From NCBI GenBank assembly GCA_003202005.1, contig QJJF01000002.1, positions 434,001-498,000 of the forward strand: a stretch of DNA of 64,000 nucleotides. The letters are read 5' to 3'. This stretch comes from Williamsia faeni (GTDB taxonomy: Bacteria; Actinomycetota; Actinomycetes; Mycobacteriales; Mycobacteriaceae). Numbering within the stretch: the first letter of the stretch is position 1; each line of letters begins with the position of its first letter. The notes beneath the pieces were generated by a model. It was given only the letters and a program-made list of their open reading frames with translations, searched no databases and had not been told where the DNA came from. This document shows positions 34,572 to 47,138 of the stretch, piece after piece. A program made the translations under genes and the position numbers.

Positions 34572-36098
34572 TCAGGCGTAGCGTTTCTGGAGTTCTCGTT
34601 TCACAAGTTTTCCGGTGGGTGTTCGGGGTAGCGAATCGACGAAGTCCACCGACTTGGGCGCCTTGTAGTGGGCGAGCTGCGAGCGGACCAGCGTGATGAG
34701 TTCCTCGGCGAGGGCGTCGCTTCCGGTGACTCCCGGTTCGAGTTGAACGCAGGCCTTGGCCACCTCGCCGAGGTCGGGGTCCGGGATGCCGATGATGCCG
34801 ACGTCGAAAACGTCGGGATGCCCGATGAGGACGTTCTCGGCTTCCTGCGGATAGATGTTCACGCCACCGGAGATGATCATGAACGACTTGCGGTCGGTGA
34901 GATACAGATAACCCTCGGCGTCGACATACCCGACATCGCCACTCGTGGTCCAGGTGGGATGGTCGGGATGCTGTGCCTCCCGGGTCTTTTCGGGATCGTT
35001 GTGATACTGGAAGGGCAGTTCATCGCGCTCGAAGTAGACGGTGCCGATCTCGCCCGTGGGTAGCAGGGTTCCGTCGTCGCCGCAGATCCGGACCACACCG
35101 AGCAGCGGCTTGCCGACCGAACCGGGGTGGGCCAGTGAACCGGCGCTGTCGATGAAGGTGGCGCCGGCACCCTCGGTGGATGCGTAGTACTCGTGAATCA
35201 CCGGACCCCACCAGGCGATCATTGCCGCTTTGACCTCGGGTGGGCAGGGAGCCGCGGCGTGGATCGCGACCTTCAGGCTGCTGACGTCGTACTTCGCGCG
35301 CACCTCTTCCGGCAGCTTCAGCATCCGGATGAACATCGTCGGAACCCACTGGCTGTGGGTTACCCGGTACTGGTCGATCAACTGCAGTGCGCCCTCGGCA
35401 TCGAAGTGGTCCATCAGCACGATCGTGCCGCCGACAGAGTTGACCATGCCGCAATAGCGGAGTGGCGCAGCGTGATACAGCGGAGCCGGACAGAGGTAGA
35501 CGCAGTCCTGATCGAAACCGTAAATGGCCGAGAACACCGCGGTGTAGGGGTCCGGGATCTCGTTGACCTGTCCATCTTGGAGCGGGACCTTGATGCCCTT
35601 GGGCCGGCCCGTGGTCCCGGAGGAATACAGCATGTCTTGGCCGCGGGGCTGATCGGCGAGTGGGGCGTCGGAGGCCTGAGCCAGGATGTGTTCATACGAC
35701 TCGAATCCGGGAAGCTCACCGCCCCAGGCGATTCGGTGGGTGATGGACCCGACTTCGGTCGATCGGCTCACCGCATCGGCGACGTCGGCCGATGCCAGTA
35801 GGGCCACCGCGCCACAGTCGCCGAGGATGTAGTTGGTCTCATCGGCGGTCAGGTGATTGTTGATCGCGGTGATGTACATGCCCGAACGCACTGCAGCCCA
35901 ATAGGTTACGAGCATGCGGATGTCGTTGGTCGACACCACGGCGACGCTGTCACCGCGTCCGAGGCCGATATCCCTCAAATAGTGGGCCAGCTTCGTCGAG
36001 AGCTGATCGAGCTCGGCATAGGTGATCGATTCACCGGTCGCGGGGCGTACCACCGCAACCTTGTCTGGTGAGCTGTCGACGAAATTACCCGGGAACAT
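34572..36098 (-). CDS. AMP-forming acyl-CoA synthetase (FadD-like)
   Basis: A 508-residue adenylate-forming ligase. The AMP-binding loop YSSGTTGRPKGIK, the EYYASTEGAG motif, TSGDVGYVD and the C-terminal catalytic lysine in RTPTGKLVKREL are all present. It activates a carboxylic acid as its CoA thioester. The organisation upstream of a cholesterol oxidase (111 nt, same strand) and general similarity to steroid-side-chain ligases suggest a sterol-derived acid, but the substrate is inference. ATG 36098 follows GGAGGT. Confidence 0.83.
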   Translation of the reverse strand: MFPGNFVDSSPDKVAVVRPATGESITYAELDQLSTKLAHYLRDIGLGRGDSVAVVSTNDIRMLVTYWAAVRSGMYITAINNHLTADETNYILGDCGAVALLASADVADAVSRSTEVGSITHRIAWGGELPGFESYEHILAQASDAPLADQPRGQDMLYSSGTTGRPKGIKVPLQDGQVNEIPDPYTAVFSAIYGFDQDCVYLCPAPLYHAAPLRYCGMVNSVGGTIVLMDHFDAEGALQLIDQYRVTHSQWVPTMFIRMLKLPEEVRAKYDVSSLKVAIHAAAPCPPEVKAAMIAWWGPVIHEYYASTEGAGATFIDSAGSLAHPGSVGKPLLGVVRICGDDGTLLPTGEIGTVYFERDELPFQYHNDPEKTREAQHPDHPTWTTSGDVGYVDAEGYLYLTDRKSFMIISGGVNIYPQEAENVLIGHPDVFDVGIIGIPDPDLGEVAKACVQLEPGVTGSDALAEELITLVRSQLAHYKAPKSVDFVDSLPRTPTGKLVKRELQKRYA

Positions 36099-36216
36099 GC
36101 GGGACCTCCGGCCCTGGCGATCGCAGCCGGACTGACCGCGAAATGTTAACCAGGACTATCACAGAAAGGTCGACGCGCGCGGGGATTTCGCCGTCAGCCG
36201 AGGTGGGTGGGCATCG

Positions 36217-36783
36217 CTATTGGGACCGGCGTACCGATTCCTCGACGAGGTCGAGCACCTGGTGGAGATCGTCGGTGGCCGCGCCAGATGCCAGGCGGGT
36301 GGTGAGACCGTCGAGAATGAGGTCGAGATACGCGACGAGCACACTCGTGGGCAGATCGTCACGAAGGCGGCCGGCCGTACGCTGGCGCTCCAGACGCGCC
36401 AGCGTGGCCGACTCCAGTTCCGCAGAACGTGCTTCCCACTCGGTGCGGAAACCTGGGTCGGTACGCAGCTTTCGGGCTATCTCGAGCCGCGTACCGAGCC
36501 AGTCGAACTCTTCGGGACGGTTGAGCATGTCCCGCATGACCTGAACCAGACCCTCGTTGGCCGCGACGTCGGCCATCCGCTCGGCATCTTCGTGGGCCAG
36601 CGCCAGGAACAGCGCCTCCTTGTCGCGGAAGTGGTGGAAAATCGCCCCCCGCGACAAATCGGTTGCCTCCTCGAGCCGACGCACGGTGGCGCCGTCGTAG
36701 CCGAACTCGGCAAAACAACGGCGCGCACCGTCGAGGATCTGTCGTCGCCGGGCTTCCAGATGGTCTTGACTGACCTTGGGCAA
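36217..36783 (-). CDS. acnR: TetR-family repressor of aconitase, AcnR
   Basis: A 188-residue TetR regulator. The N-terminal HTH reads ILDGARRCFAEFGYDGATVRRLEEATDLSRGAIFHHFRDK in two blocks (residues 16-55), followed by an all-helical ligand domain. It lies 17 nt downstream of acn on the same strand, as AcnR does in Corynebacterium glutamicum and Rv1474c in M. tuberculosis, and should repress acn. The start is a TTG at 36783 with AGGAAA upstream. A matching operator is seen at 39730-39745. Confidence 0.88.
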   Translation of the reverse strand: MPKVSQDHLEARRRQILDGARRCFAEFGYDGATVRRLEEATDLSRGAIFHHFRDKEALFLALAHEDAERMADVAANEGLVQVMRDMLNRPEEFDWLGTRLEIARKLRTDPGFRTEWEARSAELESATLARLERQRTAGRLRDDLPTSVLVAYLDLILDGLTTRLASGAATDDLHQVLDLVEESVRRSQ

Positions 36784-36800
36784 CCGACTGGTTTCCTGTG

Positions 36801-39906
<3,106 letters not shown>

Positions 39907-40464
39907 ATGGCACCGACGCCTTTCTTGACGATCATCCCGCAGGACGTCGACCTCGCCGAGCTCCAGGCCGGACTGGCCGACGATGGGGTTGTCGCCCCGC
40001 CGGAGATGACCCCGGCGATCGTGGCGGCGGTTTCGCAGGCTCGCGCCGACGGCTATGACGTGCACTTTGTCGTGACCGACACGATCTACCCGAAATTCAC
40101 CTATTACCGCGACATCGCCACCGAGTTGCAATCCGAAACCGGTGGGACCGTCATTGTGCTGGGTGGCGATTATGTGGGCAGCTCCAGCGATGAGTTCCGC
40201 CGGGTCGAACTCGAGAACGCAACCGACAATCTTGCGATATCCAACCCGCCGCAGGCAGCGCAACAGATGGTCGACCGGTTGACCGGTCAGAGCGACGTGC
40301 CTTGGACCCTGGTGACGATCGGACTCATCGCAGTGGTCGCGGTCGGTGCCGTCATCGCCCGCAAACTGCAGTTGCGCAAGGGAACCGGTGCGGCAGAGGT
40401 CGACGGTACCGCGGAATCGGTGGCATCGCGCCCGGGTGGCTCGGATTCATCCGATCCACGCTGA
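39907..40464 (+). CDS. Rv1476-like membrane protein (DUF6676)
   Basis: A 185-residue protein with an N-terminal soluble domain (about 1-130) and one C-terminal membrane helix (about 136-154) followed by a Ser/Gly-rich tail. The soluble part (FLTIIPQDVDLAEL...VTDTIYPKFTYYRDIATEL...GTVIVLGGDYVG) resembles the TPM-like domain of mycobacterial Rv1476, which sits in the same place before ripA. Function unknown; a periplasmic role linked to cell-wall hydrolases is suggested only by conserved neighbourhood. Confidence 0.75.
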   Translation: MAPTPFLTIIPQDVDLAELQAGLADDGVVAPPEMTPAIVAAVSQARADGYDVHFVVTDTIYPKFTYYRDIATELQSETGGTVIVLGGDYVGSSSDEFRRVELENATDNLAISNPPQAAQQMVDRLTGQSDVPWTLVTIGLIAVVAVGAVIARKLQLRKGTGAAEVDGTAESVASRPGGSDSSDPR

Positions 40465-40764
40465 CTGACGCGCTGTGGCCTGAGTCGGGCCACCAATACC
40501 TATTCTCTGAACCGAACCACATAAATGTCATTTGGGCATGCCCAATTTGTGACCTTGCTCATTCGTGGTGATCACAGCGTTTCCGCAGGTAATGACCTCG
40601 TTGTAATTTGTGACTGATGTTTCCTCAGTTGCTTTTGTGACGTACGGTTCGTATGTCATCGATGGTGTTAATGGGGAAGTTGATCACCATCGTGGCGATG
40701 GCCGAGTGTGCCACTGCTCTGCAGCGGTACCCGGCGCACTGTCATATCTGCGAGGGAGTCATCT
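40465..40764. promoter_or_regulatory. ripA upstream region with three TTTGTGAC boxes
   Basis: A 300-nt gap, clearly less GC-rich than its surroundings. It has three direct copies of TTTGTGAC (40546-40553, 40607-40614, 40634-40641), i.e. GTCACAAA on the other strand, and one GTGATCAC palindrome near 40568. GTCACA half-sites in direct repeat are the kind of site bound by MtrA, which controls ripA in mycobacteria (from memory). No gene of its own is supported here. Confidence 0.55.
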
Positions 40765-42237
40765 GTGAGTCGAGGAAAGGCGTTAGTGCCCCGGAAACGA
40801 GGCATTCGAGTGTCCTCGGCGACCGCATTACTGGCAGTTGTGGCGGTTGCCTGCGCACAACTGGCTACCGGAACCGCGGCTGCAGCACCCCCGAGTAGTG
40901 CCGAACAGATCGCGACACTGATCAACCAGATCGCCGAGACGAACCAGACGATGGTGAATCTCGACGGCGACGTCGCGGTCAAACGCGAAGCGGTGAACCG
41001 GGCGCTGGTCGACCTGCAGAATGCCAGGGAGTCCGAGCGCCTCGCCGCTGTAGCCGTGCGCGGTGCCCAGCAGGCGCTGGACGTGGCGTCGGACGCAATC
41101 GTGTTTGCGCAGAACGACTTCGATGCATTTATTCGCGGTCTGTATGCCATGGGCAACACCCAGGGATCACTGCTCGGATACCTGTCGGGTGATCCGGGCG
41201 CTCTGCTCGACCGGGCCTCTGTGGTCGACCAGATCAGTCGCGACCAGCAGGCGACCATCACCCGGTTGCAGCAAGCCCGCAACGAAGAGGCGAACCGGGC
41301 GGCCACGGCGAAGGCCACCGAGCAGCAGGCCAAGTTCGCGACGGTGTCCGCCGAGACCCGTCAGGCGGACGCCCAGAGTGCGATCGCGGCAGCAACCGAA
41401 GCCGTGAAGGCCGAAGCGGCGCGACGCGCCACGCTCGAAGCCGATCGCACCGCAGCCCAATCCGAATTGGACAAACTGCGCGGAGCGCCGGCCCCGTCGG
41501 CCCCCGGATCGTCGACCGGGACCCCCGGATCGTCGACCGGGACCCCGGATCAGCAGAACGTGAGTCCGGATCAGCAGACCGCCATCGAGCAGCAGGCACA
41601 CGAAGACGCATTGCGGGCCGCCGGCGAAGCGGCCGCGAAACTCGCACTGGACACCTCGCAGCAGTTGCTGGCGGCCATCGTCGGCTCGATGACCCCGCCC
41701 CACACCGACATCGAGAACCAGACCCCCGTCGATCCGACCCTGCCCATCGATCCGTCGGTTCCGGCGGAGACCACTCCGACCGAACCGACAACCCCGATCA
41801 GTGCGGTGACGTCCGGACCGGCCGCAGTGGAGATCGTGGTCAATCGTGCGCTCTCGCAGCTCGGCATCGACTATTCCTGGGGTGGCGGGGACGCCAACGG
41901 TCCGACGCTGGGTATTCGTGACGGCGGGGTGGCCGACTCCTATGGCGACTACAACAAAGTCGGGTACGACTGCTCGGGTCTGATGATCTACGCATTCGCC
42001 GGTATCGGTATCTCGCTGCCGCACTACACGGGCTACCAGTACACATCCGGACCCCAGTACCCGCTCTCGGAGATCCAGCGCGGCGACATGATCTTCTATG
42101 GCGCCAACGCCAGCCAGCACGTGGCGCTGTACCTCGGCGACGACCAGATGGTCGAGGCCCCGCAGTCGGGTGACATCGTCAAGATCTCGCCTCTGCGCAC
42201 CAGTGGTGCGATGCCGTATGTCGTGCGTCTGACCTGA
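40765..42237 (+). CDS. ripA: NlpC/P60 peptidoglycan endopeptidase, RipA-like
   Basis: A 490-residue secreted cell-wall hydrolase. A signal peptide (residues 1-38, cleaved after an AAAA stretch) is followed by a long coiled coil (about 40-245), a Gly/Ser/Thr/Pro linker with GSSTGTP repeated twice (near 252-266), and a C-terminal NlpC/P60 domain with catalytic Cys403 (YDCSGLMIY) and His452 (QHVALYLG). It should cut the D-Glu-mesoDAP bond and aid daughter-cell separation. GTG 40765 has GAGGGAG upstream. Only one rip gene is present; mycobacteria carry ripA and ripB in tandem here. Confidence 0.9.
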   Translation: MSRGKALVPRKRGIRVSSATALLAVVAVACAQLATGTAAAAPPSSAEQIATLINQIAETNQTMVNLDGDVAVKREAVNRALVDLQNARESERLAAVAVRGAQQALDVASDAIVFAQNDFDAFIRGLYAMGNTQGSLLGYLSGDPGALLDRASVVDQISRDQQATITRLQQARNEEANRAATAKATEQQAKFATVSAETRQADAQSAIAAATEAVKAEAARRATLEADRTAAQSELDKLRGAPAPSAPGSSTGTPGSSTGTPDQQNVSPDQQTAIEQQAHEDALRAAGEAAAKLALDTSQQLLAAIVGSMTPPHTDIENQTPVDPTLPIDPSVPAETTPTEPTTPISAVTSGPAAVEIVVNRALSQLGIDYSWGGGDANGPTLGIRDGGVADSYGDYNKVGYDCSGLMIYAFAGIGISLPHYTGYQYTSGPQYPLSEIQRGDMIFYGANASQHVALYLGDDQMVEAPQSGDIVKISPLRTSGAMPYVVRLT

Positions 42238-42241
42238 CACC

Positions 42242-42257
42242 GGCGGGTTCGCCCGCC
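42242..42257 (+). terminator. Compact hairpin with UUCG loop after ripA
   Basis: GGCGGG (42242-42247), TTCG loop, CCCGCC (42252-42257): a perfect 6-bp GC stem closed by a UUCG tetraloop, starting 5 nt after the ripA stop. There is no T-run, so it may be an RNA-stabilising 3' end or a weak terminator between ripA and moxR. Confidence 0.45.
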
Positions 42258-42316
42258 CGGCTCCAGTACCCTCGATTCAGTCAGCACAACGATCGAAGAG
42301 ACCCCGGAGGGTATCG

Positions 42317-43549
42317 GTGAGCTCAGCGCAGGACGAGAGCAAGGCTTCAGCAGAGGAATTCAAGCTCACCCAGGCCGATGTCGCCTTGCTCGAGAAGGCC
42401 ATGTTCGAGGTCAAACGGGTGATCGTCGGCCAGGACCGTCTGGTCGAGCGCATCCTCGTCGGCCTGCTCGCACGTGGACACATCTTGCTGGAAGGTGTTC
42501 CCGGCGTGGCCAAGACGTTGGCTGTCGAGACCTACGCAACGGTGGTGGGCGGATCGTTCTCCCGGGTGCAGTTCACCCCGGACCTCGTGCCCACCGACCT
42601 CATCGGCACCCGGATCTACCGCCAGAGCCGTGAGGAGTTCGACACCGAACTCGGCCCGGTGGTGGCCAACTTCCTGCTCGCCGACGAGATCAACCGTGCA
42701 CCCGCGAAGGTGCAGTCCGCGCTTCTCGAGGTGATGGCAGAACGGCACGTGTCGATCGGTGGGATCACCTACCCGATGCCGGATCCGTTCCTCGTGATGG
42801 CAACGCAGAACCCCATCGAGAACGAGGGCGTCTACCCGCTGCCCGAGGCCCAGCGAGATCGATTCCTGTTCAAAGTGCTCGTGGATTATCCCGCGGTCGC
42901 AGAAGAGCGCGAGATCGTCTACCGCATGGGCAACAGGCCGCCCAAGGCCAACCCGGTCCTCGATCCGGAGACGATGGTGCGGCTGCAGAACGTCGCGGCG
43001 AACGTCTTCGTCCACCATGCCCTGATCGACTATGTCGTCCGTGTCATCAATGCCACGCGGCGTCCGGCCGAACTGGGTCTCAAAGACGTGGCCGGATGGT
43101 TGTCCTATGGCGCGTCGCCGCGCGCGACCCTGGGCATCATCGCTGCCGCCCGGGCACTGGCGCTGGTCCGTGGTCGCGACTACGTCGTCCCGCAGGATGT
43201 CGTCGAGGTCATCCCGGATGTGTTGCGCCACCGTCTGGTGCTCAGTTACGACGCGCTGGCCGACGAGGTGGACGCCGATGCGGTGATCACCCGCGTCCTC
43301 CAGACGATCGGACTGCCACAGGTGAGCGCTCAGCCGGTGAGCGCCGGAGCGTCCGCACCCCAGCCGACGAACACACAGCACCCGAACTCACAACACCCGA
43401 ACGCCCAGCCGGCACACCAACAACCGGCGCATCAGCAGGCCGGCTACCCGCAGCCGGGTGGCTATCTGCAACAGCCGAACCCGTTGAGCAAGCCGGCCGC
43501 AGCGCAGGGTGGCCCGGCACAGGGCAATCAGTCGCACTATGGCGGATAA
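42317..43549 (+). CDS. moxR: MoxR-type AAA+ ATPase
   Basis: A 410-residue MoxR ATPase, a chaperone-like AAA+ protein. Walker A GVPGVAKT (about residues 54-61), Walker B LLADEINRAP and the sensor region ATQNPIENEGVYPLPEAQRDRF in two blocks are clear. Residues after about 345 form a Gln/His/Pro/Asn-rich tail with QHPN and PAHQQ repeats, unusual for the family. GTG 42317. It starts the moxR-DUF58-VWA set and overlaps the DUF58 gene by 11 nt. Ortholog: moxR1 (Rv1479). Confidence 0.92.
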   Translation: MSSAQDESKASAEEFKLTQADVALLEKAMFEVKRVIVGQDRLVERILVGLLARGHILLEGVPGVAKTLAVETYATVVGGSFSRVQFTPDLVPTDLIGTRIYRQSREEFDTELGPVVANFLLADEINRAPAKVQSALLEVMAERHVSIGGITYPMPDPFLVMATQNPIENEGVYPLPEAQRDRFLFKVLVDYPAVAEEREIVYRMGNRPPKANPVLDPETMVRLQNVAANVFVHHALIDYVVRVINATRRPAELGLKDVAGWLSYGASPRATLGIIAAARALALVRGRDYVVPQDVVEVIPDVLRHRLVLSYDALADEVDADAVITRVLQTIGLPQVSAQPVSAGASAPQPTNTQHPNSQHPNAQPAHQQPAHQQAGYPQPGGYLQQPNPLSKPAAAQGGPAQGNQSHYGG

Positions 43550-44483
43550 CAGCGCACTTCCGTCGTTTGGCGCGGGCACGCTGGAAGATCCCAAATTGAC
43601 GGCGGCACTGAAGACGCTCGAGATCGTTGTCCGGCGCAAACTCGACGGCGTACTGCAGGGTGATCACCTCGGACTGATCCCGGGTCCCGGTACCGAACCG
43701 GGAGAAGCCCGCCCGTATCAGCCCGGGGACGACGTCCGGCGGATGGACTGGTCGGTCACCGCCAGGACCACCCAGCCGCACGTCCGGCAGATGGTCGCAG
43801 ACCGTGAACTCGAGACGTGGCTGGTGGTCGACATGTCGGCCAGTCTGGATTTCGGGACGGTCAACACCACCAAACGAGACCTCGCGGTCGCGGCCTGCGC
43901 GGCGATCGCACATCTGACGCTGGGTGGCGGCAACCGGATGGGCGCCGTCGTCTGCACCGGCGACCAGGTTGTTCGTATCCCGGCCCGGAGCGGCCGCGCG
44001 CATGCTCTCGACACCCTCAAGACCATCGCCACGACGACTCGTTCGAGTGACGGCGTCCGCGGCGACCTGCATGCCGGGATCGATGCACTGCGCCGGCCAG
44101 AACGCCGCCGGGGCCTCGCGGTGGTGGTCAGTGACTTCCTGGGCCCGATCGACTGGGATCGCCCGTTGCGCGCGATCTCGGGCCATCACGACGTCCTCGG
44201 TGTCGAAGTCCTTGACCCGCGCGATCTGGAGCTGCCCGATGTGGGCGAGATCATCCTGCGTGACGCCGAGTCCGGCCAGATCCGGGAACTGACCGTCACC
44301 GACAAGATCCGGGCTGATTTCGCGCGTGCCGCCGAGGAGCATCGGCAGGAGGTTCAGAGAACTTTGAGGCGTTGCGGCGCACCAACTCTCGCGCTACGAA
44401 CCGACCGCGACTGGATCGCGGACGTGGTCCGGTTCATTGCTCAGCGGCGTCGCGGGATGAATGCGGGGTCGACCCGACGATGA
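43539..44483 (+). CDS. DUF58 domain protein
   Basis: A 314-residue protein with the DUF58 core ARPYQPGDDVRRMDWSVTART and a degenerate vWA-like fold (VVDMSASLDFG). DUF58 proteins are encoded with MoxR and VWA proteins and are thought to be their partners; the exact task is unknown. ATG 43539 lies inside the end of moxR, and its stop overlaps the next start (ATGA). Ortholog position: Rv1480. Confidence 0.9.
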   Translation: MADNSALPSFGAGTLEDPKLTAALKTLEIVVRRKLDGVLQGDHLGLIPGPGTEPGEARPYQPGDDVRRMDWSVTARTTQPHVRQMVADRELETWLVVDMSASLDFGTVNTTKRDLAVAACAAIAHLTLGGGNRMGAVVCTGDQVVRIPARSGRAHALDTLKTIATTTRSSDGVRGDLHAGIDALRRPERRRGLAVVVSDFLGPIDWDRPLRAISGHHDVLGVEVLDPRDLELPDVGEIILRDAESGQIRELTVTDKIRADFARAAEEHRQEVQRTLRRCGAPTLALRTDRDWIADVVRFIAQRRRGMNAGSTRR

Positions 44484-45460
44484 ACTGGTTCGATCTCGCC
44501 TCACCGTGGTGGCTGCTTGTCCTGTTCGCGCTCGCGGGGCTCATCGCCGGCTACGTCTACATGCAGCGCCGGCGTCACAACCGCGCGCTCAAGTTCGCCA
44601 ATCTCGACCTGCTCAACCGGGTCGCACCCAAGACCCGGAACCGCGCCCAGCACATACCCATCGTGCTGATGGTCCTGGCTCTGGCGGTGCTGGTCGTCGC
44701 GATGGCCGGGCCCCAGGCCGACCGGAAGGTGCCGCGCAACAAGGCGACCGTGATCCTGGTCATCGACGTCTCGCGGTCGATGGACGCCACCGATGTCTCC
44801 CCGTCCCGGCTCAAGGCAGCGCAGGAGGCGGGTAAGCGGTTCGCCGACGAACTCACCGAGGGCATCAACCTCGGGCTCGTCTCCTTTGCGGGTACGGCCA
44901 CCACATTGGTCTCACCGACTCCGAACCGGCAAGCCACCAAAGACGCCATCGACAAGCTGACGCTGGACGACAAGACCGCCACCGGTGAAGGCATCCTCGC
45001 CGCCATCACACAGATCAAGACCCTCAACGCCGTCCTCGGCGGTGACCAGGGTGCGCCGCCGGCGCAGATCGTGTTGTTGTCGGATGGCAAGGAAACCGTC
45101 CCCGACGACCCGGACGATCCGCGGGGCGCGTTCACCGCGGCCCGCAAGGCCAAGGAGGAGCGGATCCCGGTCAACACCATCTCGTTCGGCACCGAGACGG
45201 GCAGCGTCGATCTCGAAGGCGACCGGATCCCGGTGCCGGTGGACGACGAATCCCTCCAGAAGATCGCGCAACTGTCCGGTGGCAGGTTCTTCACCGCGTC
45301 GAGCCTCGACGAGCTCAACGAGGTGTACAAGAATCTGCAGAATCAGATCGGGTACGAGACCCAGCGCGGCGACGCATCCCGGCCGTGGCTGATCGTCGGC
45401 ACACTGCTGGTGTTGGCGGCTGCGGCGAGCGCGGTAGCAATCAACCGTCGGCTCCCATGA
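44480..45460 (+). CDS. Membrane-anchored von Willebrand factor A protein
   Basis: A 326-residue protein with membrane helices near residues 10-27, 56-76 and at the C-terminus (305-322), and an extracytoplasmic vWA domain between them. The MIDAS motif DVSRSMDATD (Asp96 onward, DxSxS) and the later SDGKET are intact, so it should bind a divalent metal. It is coupled to the DUF58 gene by an ATGA overlap and completes the MoxR system. Ortholog position: Rv1481. Confidence 0.9.
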   Translation: MNWFDLASPWWLLVLFALAGLIAGYVYMQRRRHNRALKFANLDLLNRVAPKTRNRAQHIPIVLMVLALAVLVVAMAGPQADRKVPRNKATVILVIDVSRSMDATDVSPSRLKAAQEAGKRFADELTEGINLGLVSFAGTATTLVSPTPNRQATKDAIDKLTLDDKTATGEGILAAITQIKTLNAVLGGDQGAPPAQIVLLSDGKETVPDDPDDPRGAFTAARKAKEERIPVNTISFGTETGSVDLEGDRIPVPVDDESLQKIAQLSGGRFFTASSLDELNEVYKNLQNQIGYETQRGDASRPWLIVGTLLVLAAAASAVAINRRLP

Positions 45461-46234
<774 letters not shown>

Positions 46235-46304
46235 GCCGGCCGGGCCGCGACTTTCCAGCATTCACTCCACACCGACGCACGAAACACTTCGAGGAGCAAA
46301 GACA

Positions 46305-47138
46305 TTGAGCGGGATACTCGACGGAAAGACAGTTCTGATCACCGGGATCATCACTGATTCCTCGATCGCGTTCCACGCCGCCGCCATGGCGCAGGAGCAG
46401 GGCGCACGAGTGATCATCACCGGATTCGACCGCTTGCGGCTGATCGACCGGATCGCACAGCGGCTACCCAAGGAGGTTCCGCCGGCCCTCGAACTCGACA
46501 TCACCAACGAGGATCACCTCGGCACGCTCGCCGACCGCCTCAAGGAGATCGCGCCCGAGGGCATCGACGGTGTCCTGCACTCCATCGCATTCGCCCCGCG
46601 CACCCTGATGGGGCCCGAGGCGAAGCCGTTCCTCGAAGGACCCGGCCCGGACGCCGCGCAATCGTTCCAGGTGTCGGCATGGAGCTACGCGGCTCTGGCC
46701 CGCGCCGTTCTGCCCGCGATGAACGAGGGCGGATCGATTGTCGGCATGGACTTCGATCCCCGTACATCGATGCCGTACTACAACTGGATGGGCGTGGCCA
46801 AGGCCGCACTCGAGTCCGTGAACCGTTACGTGGCACGCGAAGTCGGTGAGGCCAAGCGGATCCGGTCGAACCTCGTCGCCGCCGGTCCGATCAAAACCCT
46901 TGCGGCCAAGGCCATTGCCGGCACCGCAACCGGTGACGCGCAGAAGCTGAACCAGCTCAACGAGTACTGGGATGGCGCCTCACCGATCGGCTGGAACGTC
47001 GACGATCCGTCGGTTGTCGCCAAGTCGGTCTGTGCTCTGCTGTCCGACTGGCTGCCGGGTACCACCGGATCGATCGTCTACGTCGACGGAGGGGCGAGCC
47101 ACAACACCTGGCTACCCGAGGGCTTCGCGACGGAGTGA
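46305..47138 (+). CDS. inhA: Enoyl-ACP reductase InhA
   Basis: A 277-residue NADH-dependent enoyl-ACP reductase, the isoniazid target in mycobacteria. [11 protein letters not shown] (14-24), [11 protein letters not shown] (40-50), Ser93 (LHSIAF), Tyr159 and Lys166 (YYNWMGVAK) align with the M. tuberculosis cofactor and catalytic residues. The start is a TTG at 46305 with GAGGAG eight nt upstream; no ATG fits. Its stop overlaps the hemH start (GTGA). Confidence 0.93.
   Translation: MSGILDGKTVLITGIITDSSIAFHAAAMAQEQGARVIITGFDRLRLIDRIAQRLPKEVPPALELDITNEDHLGTLADRLKEIAPEGIDGVLHSIAFAPRTLMGPEAKPFLEGPGPDAAQSFQVSAWSYAALARAVLPAMNEGGSIVGMDFDPRTSMPYYNWMGVAKAALESVNRYVAREVGEAKRIRSNLVAAGPIKTLAAKAIAGTATGDAQKLNQLNEYWDGASPIGWNVDDPSVVAKSVCALLSDWLPGTTGSIVYVDGGASHNTWLPEGFATE

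Noticed and set aside
40653-40898. An 81-codon frame across the ripA start
   Set aside because: It overlaps the RipA signal peptide in another frame and has no ribosome site or conserved content.
41500-41545. CRISPR-like or tandem-repeat array in ripA
   Set aside because: Only two copies of a 21-nt unit encoding GSSTGTP within a low-complexity linker.
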